64,000 bases of DNA from Strix aluco (taxonomy: Eukaryota > Chordata > Aves > Strigiformes > Strigidae), in contig NC_133958.1 of NCBI RefSeq assembly GCF_031877795.1, positions 2,852,001 through 2,916,000 on the forward strand, in the 5' to 3' direction. A model generated the notes under the pieces. The model was not told the DNA's origin. It saw only the letters and a program-made list of their open reading frames with translations, and did not search any database. This document shows positions 39,061-51,215 of the stretch, piece by piece. Numbering within the stretch: the stretch's first letter is position 1; each line of letters begins with the position of its first letter. Made by a program: the position numbers and the translations under genes.

Positions 39061-40092
39061 CTAGCATCCTCTTGTTGATAGCAACTAATATGTTTTATTC
39101 TATTTATCCACCTTCACTAAGGCATTAACACCTTTAAGTGTTTCTATGACCTCAGAGAGGTCATCCATCAAAAAGAGCCAACTCCTTATTTAAGAATAAC
39201 TTCTCACACCTTAAGGAGGCTGTTTTATCTATGTAAACAAGCACATAAGTAGATAGGGACGCACGCTTTACAAACACTCTATTAGTACAAGTTATTTTAA
39301 TTCCTACAGTTCTAAAACCAACTACATTTTCAGCCTCAATGAGTTTAAGGAAAAAGACGACTACATGCTGATCTACTGGACCAGAATGAATTTCAAGCAC
39401 TACTTCAAAACTTATTTGCATAGATAAATATGAACTAGCCTGCATTTGCATCTCAACAGGTGCAATTTCACTTCTTTAAAGACTAAGGCCTCCTTATTTT
39501 GCTGTATTTTAAGAGTTATGTGCTTTAGGTACTTCTAAGCGCGTGGAAGTTCATTGCTGAGACATGTTGTTACAAAGCCCCCAGAGCAACCAAGAATGTG
39601 GTAACCACAGCCCCCGGGGCAGAGCAAAGAGCATGTGACTACCCTCAGGTGAAGGAATTTGGCCACTAACACAAACCTAGCCCTCCCCTCAGCTGTGTCT
39701 GACCTTCCAGCTGCTGCAAATCTGGGGTTTTTTTATAATCAACATGAAAACTCTTTGCTAAGGCAGTAAGTAACCACAGACTTTCTTTCAAACACATATT
39801 AATAATCCACTGTTTCTACAGAACACATTCTAAGACCTCTTAAGTGCTCCAGAAAGCACAGAACAGGCTTAAAAAACCTCAGTGTTTTCAGAAAGCTTAG
39901 CCCCTCTGTTATTTTAACCTCAAAGGTTTCACCCTAAGTGTTTCCAACTCTTCTGAGTCATTTGTGCTTTGCAGGGAGAGCAGAGGAAGGGATAGAGAAG
40001 TCATCTAGGCTATTAGGATCTTGTAGTGAAGTGAGAATCTCACAGCTCCTGGTACAATTTCTGTTTGTTTTTTGTTGTTTGGTTTGGTTCCG

Positions 40093-40108
40093 CCCCCCCC
40101 CCCCCCCC
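40093..40108. repeat. C16 run in a G/T-rich then C-rich context
   Basis: Sixteen C in a row follow a TTTGTTTGTTTTTTGTTG-type stretch. The opposite strand is a G16 run able to form G-quadruplexes. The exact length in a raw assembly should be distrusted. Confidence 0.85.
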
Positions 40109-41739
40109 GAGGGAAAAGTGCCAGAAAACTTATAAATCTTTCAGGTCTCAAAAACTAGCCAAACAATGAGAAATGCATCACTTCAACAAAGTTTCTAAGA
40201 AGGCAGTCTGTATGGAAACAGGAGAGACTGACAACCAAGGGATGATAAAAAGAGGAAGACGTCGTCTCAAATTTGAAGGTGGAGAATGTGGCAAGGTCAA
40301 CTGGAAGCGCAGGAAGAGCTTATGGCAGGGGTGGGCTGGGCACTGCTGTGAGCAGGCTGCTAAACTTAAGCTAATTGTTGATAAGTCACTCAGGGTTATC
40401 CTGTCCTCTCCAGCATCTCTAGTTACCTCCATTTACTGTTGGTTCCCAAGCCCTGCTACAATCATTTTTCAATTAAAAGGCACAAAACAGGGGCAGAATC
40501 AGTTCTAGACTGAACTATGACTGTGAACTCCCAGCAGGTCGAGCACATAACCTGAGCTGGACCGCAAGCCCTTGTGACTTGGGCTAGTGAGAAAGTGAAC
40601 TGTAAATCATTCCCAAAGCACTGGCAGATAAACTGTAAACTAATTAATATCAGAATTATTGATGCACAGCAAATATTGTGCAAAGAATTTATCTGAAACT
40701 CTGTCACCACTTTACTCTTTACAGCATTGATTTATAAATCATTGAACAAACAGTGCCATGTCCAATAAATACTTTATGAATGTTTGCCAACAATTTATCT
40801 TACATAATATGATATAAATACATTGCAAATACTGCAATGTTTGAGTACGCTGTTCATAAATTAAAACCTGCATATCATCAACTACAGTTTATAGAAACGT
40901 CCCTTCCTTTGCCCGATACAAGGAATTTAAAAAGGAATCTGGTCCTGCTCTTGGGGTGTAGCAGTAAAAAATACAACCCTTACCACTGATTATTCACTTA
41001 TGCTTCTCTCTACTACACCTCTGTTCTTATTATCAGCCAAGTTCTTCCTGCTGGGACTTTCTTGAAGTTTGGGAGGAGTTCCCCATAAACATGCACTATC
41101 TATAGGCTCCTCCACCTGAGTTTACGAGGAAAAAAGCTCCTTAACATTGCTTAGAGTGCTTTGGGGTTGGCACTATTTTCTTTTTAACCAACTACTAAAC
41201 ATTCCTATTTCCAACACTTCTTACAGCCAATACCTTGTTCACGTGCTCTTTTTAATGTCTGCATCCACCTGCTTTCCCTTGAATGATCCTCAGATAAAGA
41301 GTTCTTCAGGGAAAGATTATCTTTATCTTACATCCTCGACAGCAGCTAGGACTATGGACCCTGGATCCAGGACTGGGGTCATGCGTGGGGTAAACACAAG
41401 TATTAACTCAAACAAGGTCTGATTCATTTTCTTATTACATCTCTGAAATGCCCAGTGCTCTAACCTGTCCAGCTTCAGAGAATACATGAGAAATATGCCT
41501 AAATCAGTCAAACTTTCTTCATGTCTGCCATAACCTCCAAAATGTCCTGTAGGTCCACATATGTCCAGAGGAAATGACAGATCCCAAGGTTGGGAAGTGC
41601 TCCTGTGCTCAGCTTGCCTAAGCTCCTGCACTGGGCAGGCCAGCAGAGCTCCCCCAACCCATGATCCCGTGGTCACTGGAGCCACAGGAACGTCTCCCGT
41701 CAGGCGCTGGGCAGGTTAAAACTGGGAGGTTAACTCTGT

Positions 41740-41812
41740 GTTCAGCAGCAAGCTCATCTAGATGACCTCCAGAGGACCATGCCAACCCACGTTTTCCTAT
41801 TATTCTAGGATT
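41740..41812 (+). mobile_element. CR1 3'-end fragment, diverged
   Basis: CATCTAGATGACCTCCAGAG, then CCATGCCAACCCACG, then TATTATTCTAGGA matches the last 70 or so bases of CR1 (TAGATGATCTCCAGAGG, TTCCAACC, ATTCTATGA) in plus orientation. No coding part remains. The left edge is uncertain and may extend to about 41,660. Confidence 0.7.
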
Positions 41813-42377
41813 TCATTTGGCCAGCCCTCTTGCTTTTGATGAATGAAATGTTCAAATACAGTTAAATTCAATCTTTCCCTGAAAATTCAACCTGAGTCAA
41901 CAAGCAAGTCACAAGATGGTGACTTATGATATGTTGTGCTCTAAATTGCTGCGACATGCTTTTTTTTTTTTTTCAGCAGAACACTAACATCCCTGTATAC
42001 GTTAGCCTGCTCTCTTTTTCAACTCTAAATCCCAGAGAGATTAGAGAGTAAAGCTGAGCGAGGGCTAACAGCAATCCCAGGAGGACTTTGGAGGAAAACG
42101 CTTTCTTTTTCCTTTTTCATCAGCCTATCAAGATCCCCTAATTCCTGCTGTTCTGAGAACACACTTTCAGCAAGTAAGAGTGCTTCAGATCACTGGGGAG
42201 TCCCAAGCACTGATTGAAAGTCACAAGCTACCATAGTTTTTGCATTATCAAGTTGATTTTGCTTGCCTTTTTAATATGCAAAAATATCACTGGGGGGTGA
42301 CAGGGAAGGGGGGAAGACACGGAGGGCTTCTTTGACTTTATTAGTTATTTTTGTTTCACTTGCACCAAAAGTTATCA

Positions 42378-42572
42378 CTGAGACCAAGGCTGCACTGGTG
42401 CAAAATGCTGGGCAGAGGATGCAGGCTCTGTCCTGAAAAGCTCACAACTGAAATGAGATGTGCTAACACCTAGGAAGGCATTAAAAAAGTCAAGTGGCAT
42501 TCCCAAGGTCATATAGTAAAGCAGTAGCAGAGTCAGAAACCCCTGACTCCGCACAGCTGAGGCAGCAGGTCC
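42378..42572 (-). mobile_element. MIR-like tRNA-SINE fossil, nearly full length
   Basis: Read on the plus strand, the order is the reverse of the SINE. GAGACCAAGGCTGCACTGGT is the 3' end, TCTGTCCTGAAAAGCTCACAA is the 'gagctcttt' block reversed, and CCCAAGGTCATATAGTAAAG, CAGAGTCAGAAACCCCTGACTCC is the core and box B side of the tRNA-like head. Most of the family length is present, so this is one of the best preserved fossils in the window. Confidence 0.75.
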
Positions 42573-45500
42573 CCCCAGAGCTCCTGCAGTCGCTACTGCA
42601 ATGAGCTGTCTGAAAGACCATCGCTTCACCACCGACAGGGCCAGTCGTTTTCTCCCTAGTGGCCACAAGAATGCAAGAGGAATAAGATCTACTACCTGGC
42701 CAGGTGGTAGCTGATCACCTGCATCTTGCCTCCGTGAGAGGCAGAAACTCCTGAGTTACTCAAGGCTGCCTTGCAGATGCACAATGTTTCAGCTGCTACT
42801 GAGATTGGAATGACTCTCTTCCTTTTCTGCCCAATTTTGGAGATTTCCTAGAGAAAAAAAAAAATCCCAAAATTACTAAAAGAAGCACGAATTCATTTAG
42901 CAGCTTATTTGTAGCTATTTAGAGAACTCATCTTACATGTAGTTCAATCACACCGCAAAAATAAACAAGAAATTATATAGATATTGCTCACTTAATTTTT
43001 AAAGTCACCTAAATAATTGCCTAGGGTGATGTATCTTAAAGCCACTGAAGCCCATCACGTCTCCAAAGCTAGCAGATAATGTTCACATCCATCTCTGCAG
43101 TTCACTGAAGACCTCAGAAGTGCTGAGCCAGCACCGGAGGGCTGCTTGGCAGCCACTCTGTGAGAGAGAACCCTGTGATCTGCCTGCCTCAAATGTAGTT
43201 TTATTTTCGCCGTACTAGAATATGTCTTAGCATAGTAATGACAAAGGTGTAATGTATCCCTTGACTCCAGTAATGACTGATATAATTCTCTTCTGTAGAC
43301 TAATTTACTTTAACCTGCCTATGTATTATTAAAATGCCAGCCACCAGGGCATCAAAGCAAATAATGGGCATTAAGTGAAATAACTGCACGAGAAACAGAT
43401 GAAGGAATACTTGGTACTGCTACTCCACTTAGGACCTGAAACTGCCATGGTTTTGGGTTTCCTTATTCTGCATTTATCTACCTACTTAAGTCTTTCTGTT
43501 TAACTCTTTTACCAATCCAGAGTTGGGCTGGCTGTATTTTTAAGGAAAGGGCTGGTTTATTCTTATGTGCCATTGATAAATACACTCACTAAAATAATGA
43601 CCATCAAATCTCATCTTTCCAGGGATGAGCAGGACTCTCTGATGATCAGGAAGAACATTTTCTGCTCTCGCAGGGCACTGGGCAACATAGTGTATCTCTA
43701 AAAACTGTCTTTCCCCCTGTTTTCTGGGGAGCAAGGAGAGATTTTAATTCTTGCCCTCTAACAAGCCCAAACCCAACCAAGTCTGCCAGAGCCTTCTTTA
43801 TTGCTCTTAGTGTTATGAGGGAGGCATTCCAACGCTTGTGCATGGGCAATAATATCAGGCAGGTAATTTCTTTTTCTTAATTTAAGGCAAGGTTCCAGCT
43901 TGATGGACTCACAGCCTTATCAAACCCCCTTTCCTTTATATAGGCTTAAAAAAGTGACTAGTGACATAGAAAGGAGCCCAAGTGCGAGAACCATCTAAAA
44001 ATGAATAACCTTCAGTATGTAGTACATTAGACCCTTAAATCTTCATGCAGCTCAAAAATATCTATAAAAGCACCAGATTTTCCATGTACAATGTGCCAAA
44101 TTCCTTCAGGGACTTTTTCCAATGGGGAGTCAAGATAATATTGTGTTTATCAATCTTCAGAACACTCTCAATTCATTACGGAAAAGTACAGCTTATTCCA
44201 AAAGATTTCTAAATCTCAGAGCAAATTATTGCCAGTCTTGGAAATAATTCCAAGCAGCAGACTGCTTTTATAGGCTCTTTTTCCTTGGTTGCAGATCCTG
44301 CCCACAGCATTATCAGGACAGTGTAATTTCAGTGCCCTACTGACATTTGCAAGACAATTATTAGCTAGAGAGACAGGCAGCAGTCAATTTTTTTCCCAAA
44401 GTCTTCCAGAACCTGTTATTTGGTCGCATCAGTTGTTGTCTTTTGCACAGCACAAAGTTCAACAGCTTTGGTCTGAAGGTCAGCCTGTTTTTTTTTTCTT
44501 CTTGTCTGGATACTGCACAACCGAGAGCTCTCCCAGCAGGACCGCAGCCTTCCCCGGGAGCTCTGCGGCACTCGGCACGCACGCACTGTGCAATGACCAT
44601 AAAGATGCCACCGCCAGCAAACATTCCGTAATGACCCCTCTTCAGTAACGCCCTATTTGCTGCTTGCTGGGAGAGGAATCGTTAGGGACGCTGCAGAAAG
44701 TTTGTATTTCTTGGGTCTTACCTGGGCACCTGGTGAGTTGCTCCATCCTCCCTTTCAGAGCAGTCGCTTCCCTCACAAGAACTGTACGAAGAGGAGTAGA
44801 AAGACCTTCCCTAAGAAGAGTTTGGACATATTTTGAAGCTGAAATTGTAATATAATCATGTGATTCCAGGAATTGATACTTTAAAAACAAAAAAAACAAA
44901 TATGAAACTCGTTACAGAAGACTGGAGATGAACATATTACAATCTTGGGTTTTTGCATTACAGTTGAAGAGTAAGTTTGCTACCAAATGTCTTTGGCTTT
45001 AATTGCAGCCGTGGTAGTTCAAGTTCCAATTTCTGGTACATCTGGAGTCCCAGACGGGCTTGTATAGAGCCCTTTTAGTTTGATCACCACAACCAACATC
45101 AGCTCAGGACATGCTGCAATGACTTCTGCTTTGATCTAAAGCAATCCATGACATAAATATTTAGCTCTTCATGACCTTTAGCACTTAAGTAAGGTCTTCA
45201 CGCCTTCAAAACATTCTTGGAACGTTACCTCCTTAATTGTCAAGAATACAAAGGAAAGTTATAGGGTTCTTGCCCAATACACTGGCATCAGTGTATAAAC
45301 AGCAGAAACTCAGTGACATTTCAGGAAGAAAAGCACGAATTCATCCAGGAGACTGTGCACACAGCAGTATATTTTGTTCTCCTTGGGCAGCACAATTCCC
45401 AATAACTGCAAAGAAAATCTATAATCTGAGTCTAATGCCAGTTCCAAACATCCTCCAAACCAATGTGAAAATTAAGTTATTTTGAAATCAGGAAATGAAA

Positions 45501-46584
45501 AAAGGGGGTTTGTTTAATTTTACCTTCCCTTTCAGTAGTTACAGAGTTGCTTTTCCCAGAGTGTGGGGGGAAGTTGCATTGTTGAGGATTATAAATGGAA
45601 TTAAAAAATAAACAGCTACTCTCCAATATTCACATGACCCCAGCAGCTGGGGGTTTAAGGAAAAAACATATGAAAAGACAATAAGTATTCCTGCTTGACA
45701 TTTCCTTCTCTGGTTTTGCTAGATACATAACTGCCCTCTTAAAAACTGAACCAGAATTATACAACTGTCTTTAATGAACCTTATAATAAAAACATTACCA
45801 TTCTCATCCTTTAGGAGCATGGGAATGCCATTACACTTTTGATGCTCACTGAAATGTTTTCTGCTGCTGATCCAGAGCCCACAGGAATCAATGGGAGTTC
45901 TTCCATTTTCAGCTCAATAGGCTGTGGGTCAATGTTTTAAACTCTATTTGAAGGAAACTAGTGTTTCGAGCAGCTTTCTCCCTCCATCCGTAGCACTGCT
46001 AAAGCTGACAGATATCAAGATGTCTAATCGAGCTGGCTGTAAACTCATCACCTAGCCTTTCACTCCATTTTCTTTTCATTTCCTGCCTAACACTTAATTC
46101 TAAATACGTTACCTTCGATGCATCAAGTTGACTTTGTAGGTCCATGTTTCCCTGCAAGCTGCCTAGCACACAGAATGTGTACCTCCATACATATTCCTCC
46201 TTTCCTTTCAGAGAAAAATATGTAAGTATTTCAGGTGAGAAACACGGAAGACAATATAACACCGTCTATGTGATACAAGACTCAGCACTTCCAGAAATTC
46301 ATTAAGCCCTTACCTTGTGGCCAAGTGTACTTCTCATAAACACACCCAATAGAAACACTTGAAACAATCACAAAATTCATTATGTCCTAAAGCCCACTGT
46401 TGTATAATTTACCCTCCAGGTAAAAACTTAAACCTTATGTTCTAATCGGAATTGGTTTAGCTTCAGCTCAGGGTTTGACTGAAAAGTCTGCTTTCTGATA
46501 GAAAAAAACAACAAAAAACCCCAACACCTTTAATAAAAAAAGGCTTCTTTCTTTCTTTCTTCTCCCTTTTCCCCTCCCCCAGGC
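42573..46584. other. Non-coding DNA downstream of the terminal-exon gene
   Basis: One ancient repeat unit near 45.9 kb is recognised. Nothing else is supported. Confidence 0.6.
45864..45934. repeat. Ancient amniote repeat unit (GGATCAGGCC / TCAATGGGAGT type)
   Basis: GCTGATCCAGAGCCCACAGG, AATCAATGGGAGTTCTTCCATT, TCAGCTCAATAGGCTGTGGGTCAATG aligns almost end to end with a remembered unit (TGATCCAAAGCCCATTGAAGTCAATGGGAGTCTTTCCATTGACTTCAATGGGCTTTGGATCA). The unit is self-complementary, so strand is not assigned. Confidence 0.55.
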
Positions 46585-46705
46585 CCATGGAGGTATTCTG
46601 ATAAAATCACCTCTTAACCTCTTCTTAGACAAGCCAAATAAATTGAGCTTCTTCACACTCAGGCTTTTTAAACCTCAAAACAATTCCTTGAGCTCCTTCT
46701 AAGAG
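46585..46705 (-). mobile_element. Ancient CR1-type LINE fossil
   Basis: CACCTCTTAACCTCTTCTTA, then GACAAGCCAAATAAATTGAG, then CTTCTTCACACTCAGGCTTT resembles the old CR1 segment with TCTTAGACTAAGCTAAATAGATTGAGCTCCTT, minus orientation. It sits just past the presumed poly(A) site of the terminal-exon gene. A (TTTC)4 stretch at about 46,546-46,561 lies beside it. Confidence 0.65.
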
Positions 46706-46829
46706 GCGAGAGAGAGGTGAAACAGGACAAAGCATTGTTCCCTCCGTCCACGGCGTCACCGTGTCACACATCCAGAGAAATCATTCAAACAGTAGCTTGG
46801 CTGTGGTGTCCCAACCACAAAATAGTATG

Positions 46830-46835
46830 TTTATT
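46830..46835 (-). terminator. Candidate distal poly(A) signal AATAAA
   Basis: AATAAA on the minus strand about 1.07 kb past the stop codon, with a TG-rich stretch (TGTGGTTGGG-like) just beyond it on the same strand, as expected of a cleavage-site downstream element. Confidence 0.4.
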
Positions 46836-46861
46836 TTTTCCACCACTTTTTTTGTTGTCAT

Positions 46862-46867
46862 TTTATT
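46862..46867 (-). terminator. Candidate poly(A) signal AATAAA
   Basis: This is AATAAA on the minus strand inside ATCAATAAAAT, about 32 bases before the distal signal. Either one could direct cleavage. Confidence 0.4.
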
Positions 46868-47515
46868 GATAAAAACTACACAAAAACTAACTGATCATAA
46901 TAATTAATTAAAAAAACAAAAAACAATGTTACACATTCGCCTGTGTTTTAGAAATTGTGTCAGCCAGTGAGTTTCACCAAATACTCTTGCTTTAAAAGAT
47001 TTTCCTTCTGATCCATTTCAAGCACATCACTTCCATTTTGGTTCCCAAACGTCCATTAATTTTGCTTAACAAGCACCGCTGGACTGTAAATATCAGAGTC
47101 GTTACTCCGTTGCATGTTTTCCCCTTTTTTAGAGCCCGAAAAGTAATTATAGTGTCAACAATGAAGCACAATGAAGATAGTAAAAATCAAAAGCACCCTC
47201 CATAGTGTACAGCCTGTGTCTTAAATGTACATGCACCCAAGTTTCTTTGTTTCTGCTGCATCAATTGCCAATGTCCTTTTGGTTCAACATAAGCTTTAAT
47301 GCCCATGTCTGAAGTTTGAAATATTAGCGCTTGACCACTAAAAAAAAAAAAACCAACCAGAAAACAAACCCCCAAAAGAAAAAAGAAAATATATATCTAT
47401 CTTTTGTTTGTTTAAAAAGAACAAAAATATTAAACAAATCTTTGAAGAGTAATAAACACTTAATAAGGAAACATGGCTGACCCACCCCACCCAAACCCTT
47501 GCCCTCCCCACCCCC

Positions 47516-47521
47516 TTTATT
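47516..47521 (-). terminator. Candidate proximal poly(A) signal AATAAA
   Basis: AATAAA on the minus strand about 385 bases past the stop codon. The sequence beyond it on that strand is GGGGTGGGGAGG-like and G-rich, compatible with a downstream element, so a short transcript form is possible. Confidence 0.3.
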
Positions 47522-47901
47522 TTTACCTGTGGTTCTCCTTCCCTGGAACCGTGCAATGTAGAAAAATCAAATATACAAACAAAACTCTTAATCCATCCCT
47601 TTATGTAGCTAGAGTGAAATCTATTTTTTTTTTTAATAAGAACTTGACAATCTCTCTTTAATATTTACATTGAGGAATTTGTTTGAAAGTTTAAAGCAAA
47701 GAAAATCCTGAAGTTCTCAGTGTGTACTGCAAGATAGCATTTCCACAGTCTGCGGAGTTTGCTTTATCCCCTTCCCTTTGTCTGTGTTGGAACATTTGTA
47801 ACTGGAATGGTAGATTTGAGTTCCTTGCCCTGGTCTCTTCTGAGATGAAAGGTCCCTCAGAAGACCTCCCCACTCCGCCCCCCGAAGCAGTCGTCTCCGC
47901 G

Positions 47902-48375
<474 letters not shown>

Positions 48376-50774
48376 ACATCTGCTGAGAGCCTGAGCGATC
48401 CCAGGCTGGTCCAGGCCCTCTGCAGGGAGCCGAAGGCAGGTTAGAGGGGGCTACTCTCCATTTCTGTGGTTGCGGGCAGATTTCCAAAGTGGTCTCGCGT
48501 GCTGCATTCTGACCTCTTTTGGACACTCCGGCTATGAAGGGTAAACTGGAAGCTGCTGGTAATAGCAACCTTTTAAAAACTGGCCCTTCTTCCAGCGCTT
48601 CAAAACGGGCTGAGCATTTCTACAAAACTCAGACCAGCCCGAGCGTGTCAAAGGCCCAGAAAGCCTGGCTGCCAGCATGTCTAGCTTTCAGCACAGCTGG
48701 AACACACCTTTACTTCTTCTGTGACAAAGCTGCTTGCCCAAGGTCCCGATTTCCTGGGTTCTTCATCTCACAACCTCACCAAGAGAAACCCTATCAAAGC
48801 AGCTCAACTGATGCTCGCTGGAGCTGAGCAGATCCCCACCTTGTAAGAATGGCCACGTACTTGAAAAGTCTGCAAAATCTATCCTGAATCGCATCTCTCT
48901 TCTTTATGTAAATACTCAGAAACTGCCAGCCCCCCACCTTCTTTTTTTTCCCATAAATGTTCTATGCTTGCAAATGTTAATCCTACAACTAAATATGATT
49001 TATGGCACAACATCAGATACAAATCTTCGCAGATAATTTTATCATCTGCAAGAGATGAGCTGATCAAGTAGAAAGAAATATGCTCTTAGGGAAAAAACCA
49101 CACACTGCAGGAGATACAGGCAAGAGTTTATTCTAACACTGCTAGAAAACCTGGGCTCATTATAGCTGGAGATATCCTACACATAATTTAATCTTGGAAC
49201 AAATGGCTTTTTATTTTCCATGCCGAACTTTAAGCGAAGACTACATAGCTAATTTGTCACAAATTTCCATTGTATGGCACACTTCATTCAAAAAGGTATG
49301 AAAAAAGCAAAGGCATTAAGACTAATTATAAGTTTTGCAGGGTTAGAGTTCCTCTTGCATTTGGATCTCAGCAGTTAGATTCCTCCCCCTGCTTCTCTGC
49401 AGAATGCTGGAGAGAGTCCAAAACTCTTCCACTAGCTGGAATTCAGCTGAAAACGTCATTTTACGTGACAGCTGAATGGCAGGAACGCAGAAGACAAGCT
49501 GCTCAGTAGAATTTGATGGGACAACTGTGTTCACTTGTGGATCAAATTCAGCCACAGTGCAAGAAACTGTAACTCCCTTTGGATACAGTAATATCTGTGC
49601 CAATTCGTATCAGGGCTTGAATTTGTCCTCAGCCTTTAAGGCAGCTCTTTATGATTCTATAAAAGCCAAGGACTGTTTGTGTTCTGGAGAGTTGAGAGAT
49701 TGAGGTCCCGGCTTTACAGCAATAATACACAGTACATTAACCACCCGAGTCCTGTGTGCAGCTCTGTTTGCTTGTTTTCTCCCCTTCTCCAAACAGGAGT
49801 CAAAAGGATCAGGATCTCAGCAACATCCCTAAACGGTGGATAAACACGCTTCCTCTTCAACTGTTTCTCAGTAGTTTTATAGAATCTTTTGCCTGTTTTC
49901 ACTTAAAACTTTGAGTGTGTCTGAAATCGTATTAGTAAGGGTCACCACGCCATGTGTGTGGAGGGAAGGTGGATATTCTCTGTCAGTGTAAAAACAAAAC
50001 AGAACAGGTTTTCAAGCAACCCATGAGATTAAGGAATTGTAGGTTAATTTGTAGAAAACATTTCTAGGATAATGAAGCCCAGTAATGGATCTGCACCTCC
50101 CTGTTCTTGGGCCTGGCCCTCATACTACTCTTCCTCTCCCTCTTTTCAGTGTTCCACTAAGGGAAATTAAAAAAATAATTGTGTCAAATGACTGTAAGAA
50201 GCATTATCCTTGAGGTACCTCCAATAAAGACTGAATGAAGAAATGTCAACAACCCCTGCCCCCAAGTTACTTCTTGTGGTGCCTCAAGAACTGAGGTACC
50301 AACCATATGAACAACACAAAAAAGAACCTTCTGGATCAAAGTGAAGGCCTCCAGGCTCTGGAGACTGTCCCCACAAAATGGAGTGTCCCTTCCTTCCCTG
50401 AAACTACTTCTCTGAAATGTAACGTTGCATTTTCAGAAGGACATGAGGGATCAGTTTGCATTTACAGTGAAGTGACCAAACGTGAAACCTGAGCCCACAA
50501 AAGCTTTTTCAGGACACGGCCTTGACTGTAGAAACTATCCCAAATGTGGGTGCAATTGTACCACTACTCAGTTTGATGCAAGCGAAAAGGATGGGAAATA
50601 CTGATGACATCATTCACTCTAGACAAAGCTGATCTTGTATTTTTTCCTGGATCAGAGATCAACAAAACATTTAAGAACACCTAAGTTGCTGAAAATTAAT
50701 TCCAGAAGTACTTTTGCTCCAGGTTCTGAAGTAACTTCTTTTTTTGTTTCATTATGGCTATGGAACTAATGCCT
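48376..50774. other. Presumed intron, no exon seen
   Basis: It lies upstream of the terminal exon on the minus strand. No minus-strand open stretch with matching acceptor and donor sites and protein-like composition was found. A short GCTTGCCCAAGGTCC word near 48,733 may be a MIR remnant. Confidence 0.5.
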
Positions 50775-50945
50775 GAGATACTGAGAGATGTGACCTTGGA
50801 CAAGTCACTTTATGAGCTGGAAAATGAGAAAATTAAGTCCTGCCCCTGCTTGCCCTTGGAGACTAGAGCTCTTTGAAGCAAGGGCTGTTTGTGCAGGGAC
50901 TAAGACAACACAACTCTAACCTAAGCTGGGGCCTTTCAGCTGCCA
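50775..50945 (+). mobile_element. MIR-like tRNA-SINE fossil
   Basis: GATGTGACCTTGGACAAGTC, ACTTTATGAGCTGGAAAATGAG, then GAGCTCTTTGAAGCAAGGGC, TGTTTGTGCAGGGACTAAG and CTAAGCTGGGGCCTTT match the conserved MIR core (GTGACCTTGGGCAAGTCACTT, CCCCATCTGTAAAATGGG) and the 3' end of the sauropsid version. The head is missing or too diverged to see. Confidence 0.8.
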
Positions 50946-50999
50946 TGGCCTCCAAGAGACAAAAAAGCCGATGACTAGAGCGAAAAAAATCCAAACGCT

Positions 51000-51215
51000 A
51001 AATACCTCAGCAAATAAGTACAGCCTCTGGGAATCTCTCATCTCTATCTCAAGGTCTTTTCCACAGAAGACACATTTTTCACTAGCTAGAAAGTGGGAGT
51101 AAGGCTGAGAATTTACCTGCCAGCAAATCAAAGGCAGAGCCAAGAACAGAACTGGGATCCCCTACAGGGTGTCCTTCACCGTCTCCTCCATTGCACTCTG
51201 CTGCCACTAACCGCA
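51000..51215 (-). mobile_element. MIR-like tRNA-SINE fossil, inverted relative to its neighbour
   Basis: On the plus strand, TACCTGCCAGCAAATCAAAG, GCAGAGCCAAGAACAGAACTGGGATCCCC is the reversed tRNA-like head (CTGGGTTCGAATCC, GGCTCTGCC). TCTCATCTCTATCTCAAGGTCTTTTCC to the left fits the reversed AAGCGCTTTGAGATC region. It lies about 55 bases from the plus-strand copy, with 3' ends facing each other. Confidence 0.7.

Larger units (their letters stand above)
37088..41739. other. Non-coding DNA, no gene seen
   Basis: An open frame of 159 codons at 37,999-38,478 has no domain, and its composition is like its flanks. The palindrome at 39.05 kb and the C16 run at 40.1 kb are the only notable structures. 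Confidence 0.6.
46830..47901 (-). other. Probable 3' untranslated region of the terminal-exon gene
   Basis: This region follows the TAA stop on the minus strand. It is AT-rich, has A/T runs (for example an A run at 47,340 on the plus strand) and contains no sustained open frame in the coding sense. The left end is set by two AATAAA signals (46,862-46,867 and 46,830-46,835 on the minus strand), followed by a GT-rich stretch near 46,805-46,825 that could serve as the downstream element. An earlier AATAAA at 47,516-47,521 could give a shorter form. The extent is inference and needs transcript data. Confidence 0.5.

Noticed and set aside
49640..49670. TTTATGATTCTATAAAAG as a CR1 tail
   Set aside because: It resembles one ATTCTATGA unit, but no CR1 body precedes it on either strand.
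50916..51143. Minus-strand frame with a hydrophobic segment (VFSVWIFFALVIGFFVSW) that could be a membrane span
   Set aside because: It straddles two MIR-like SINE fossils and has no splice sites, so the hydrophobicity is a composition accident.
51000..51215. tRNA-like promoter region as a possible tRNA gene
   Set aside because: It is the decayed head of a MIR-like SINE. It lacks a cloverleaf and a terminator T run.
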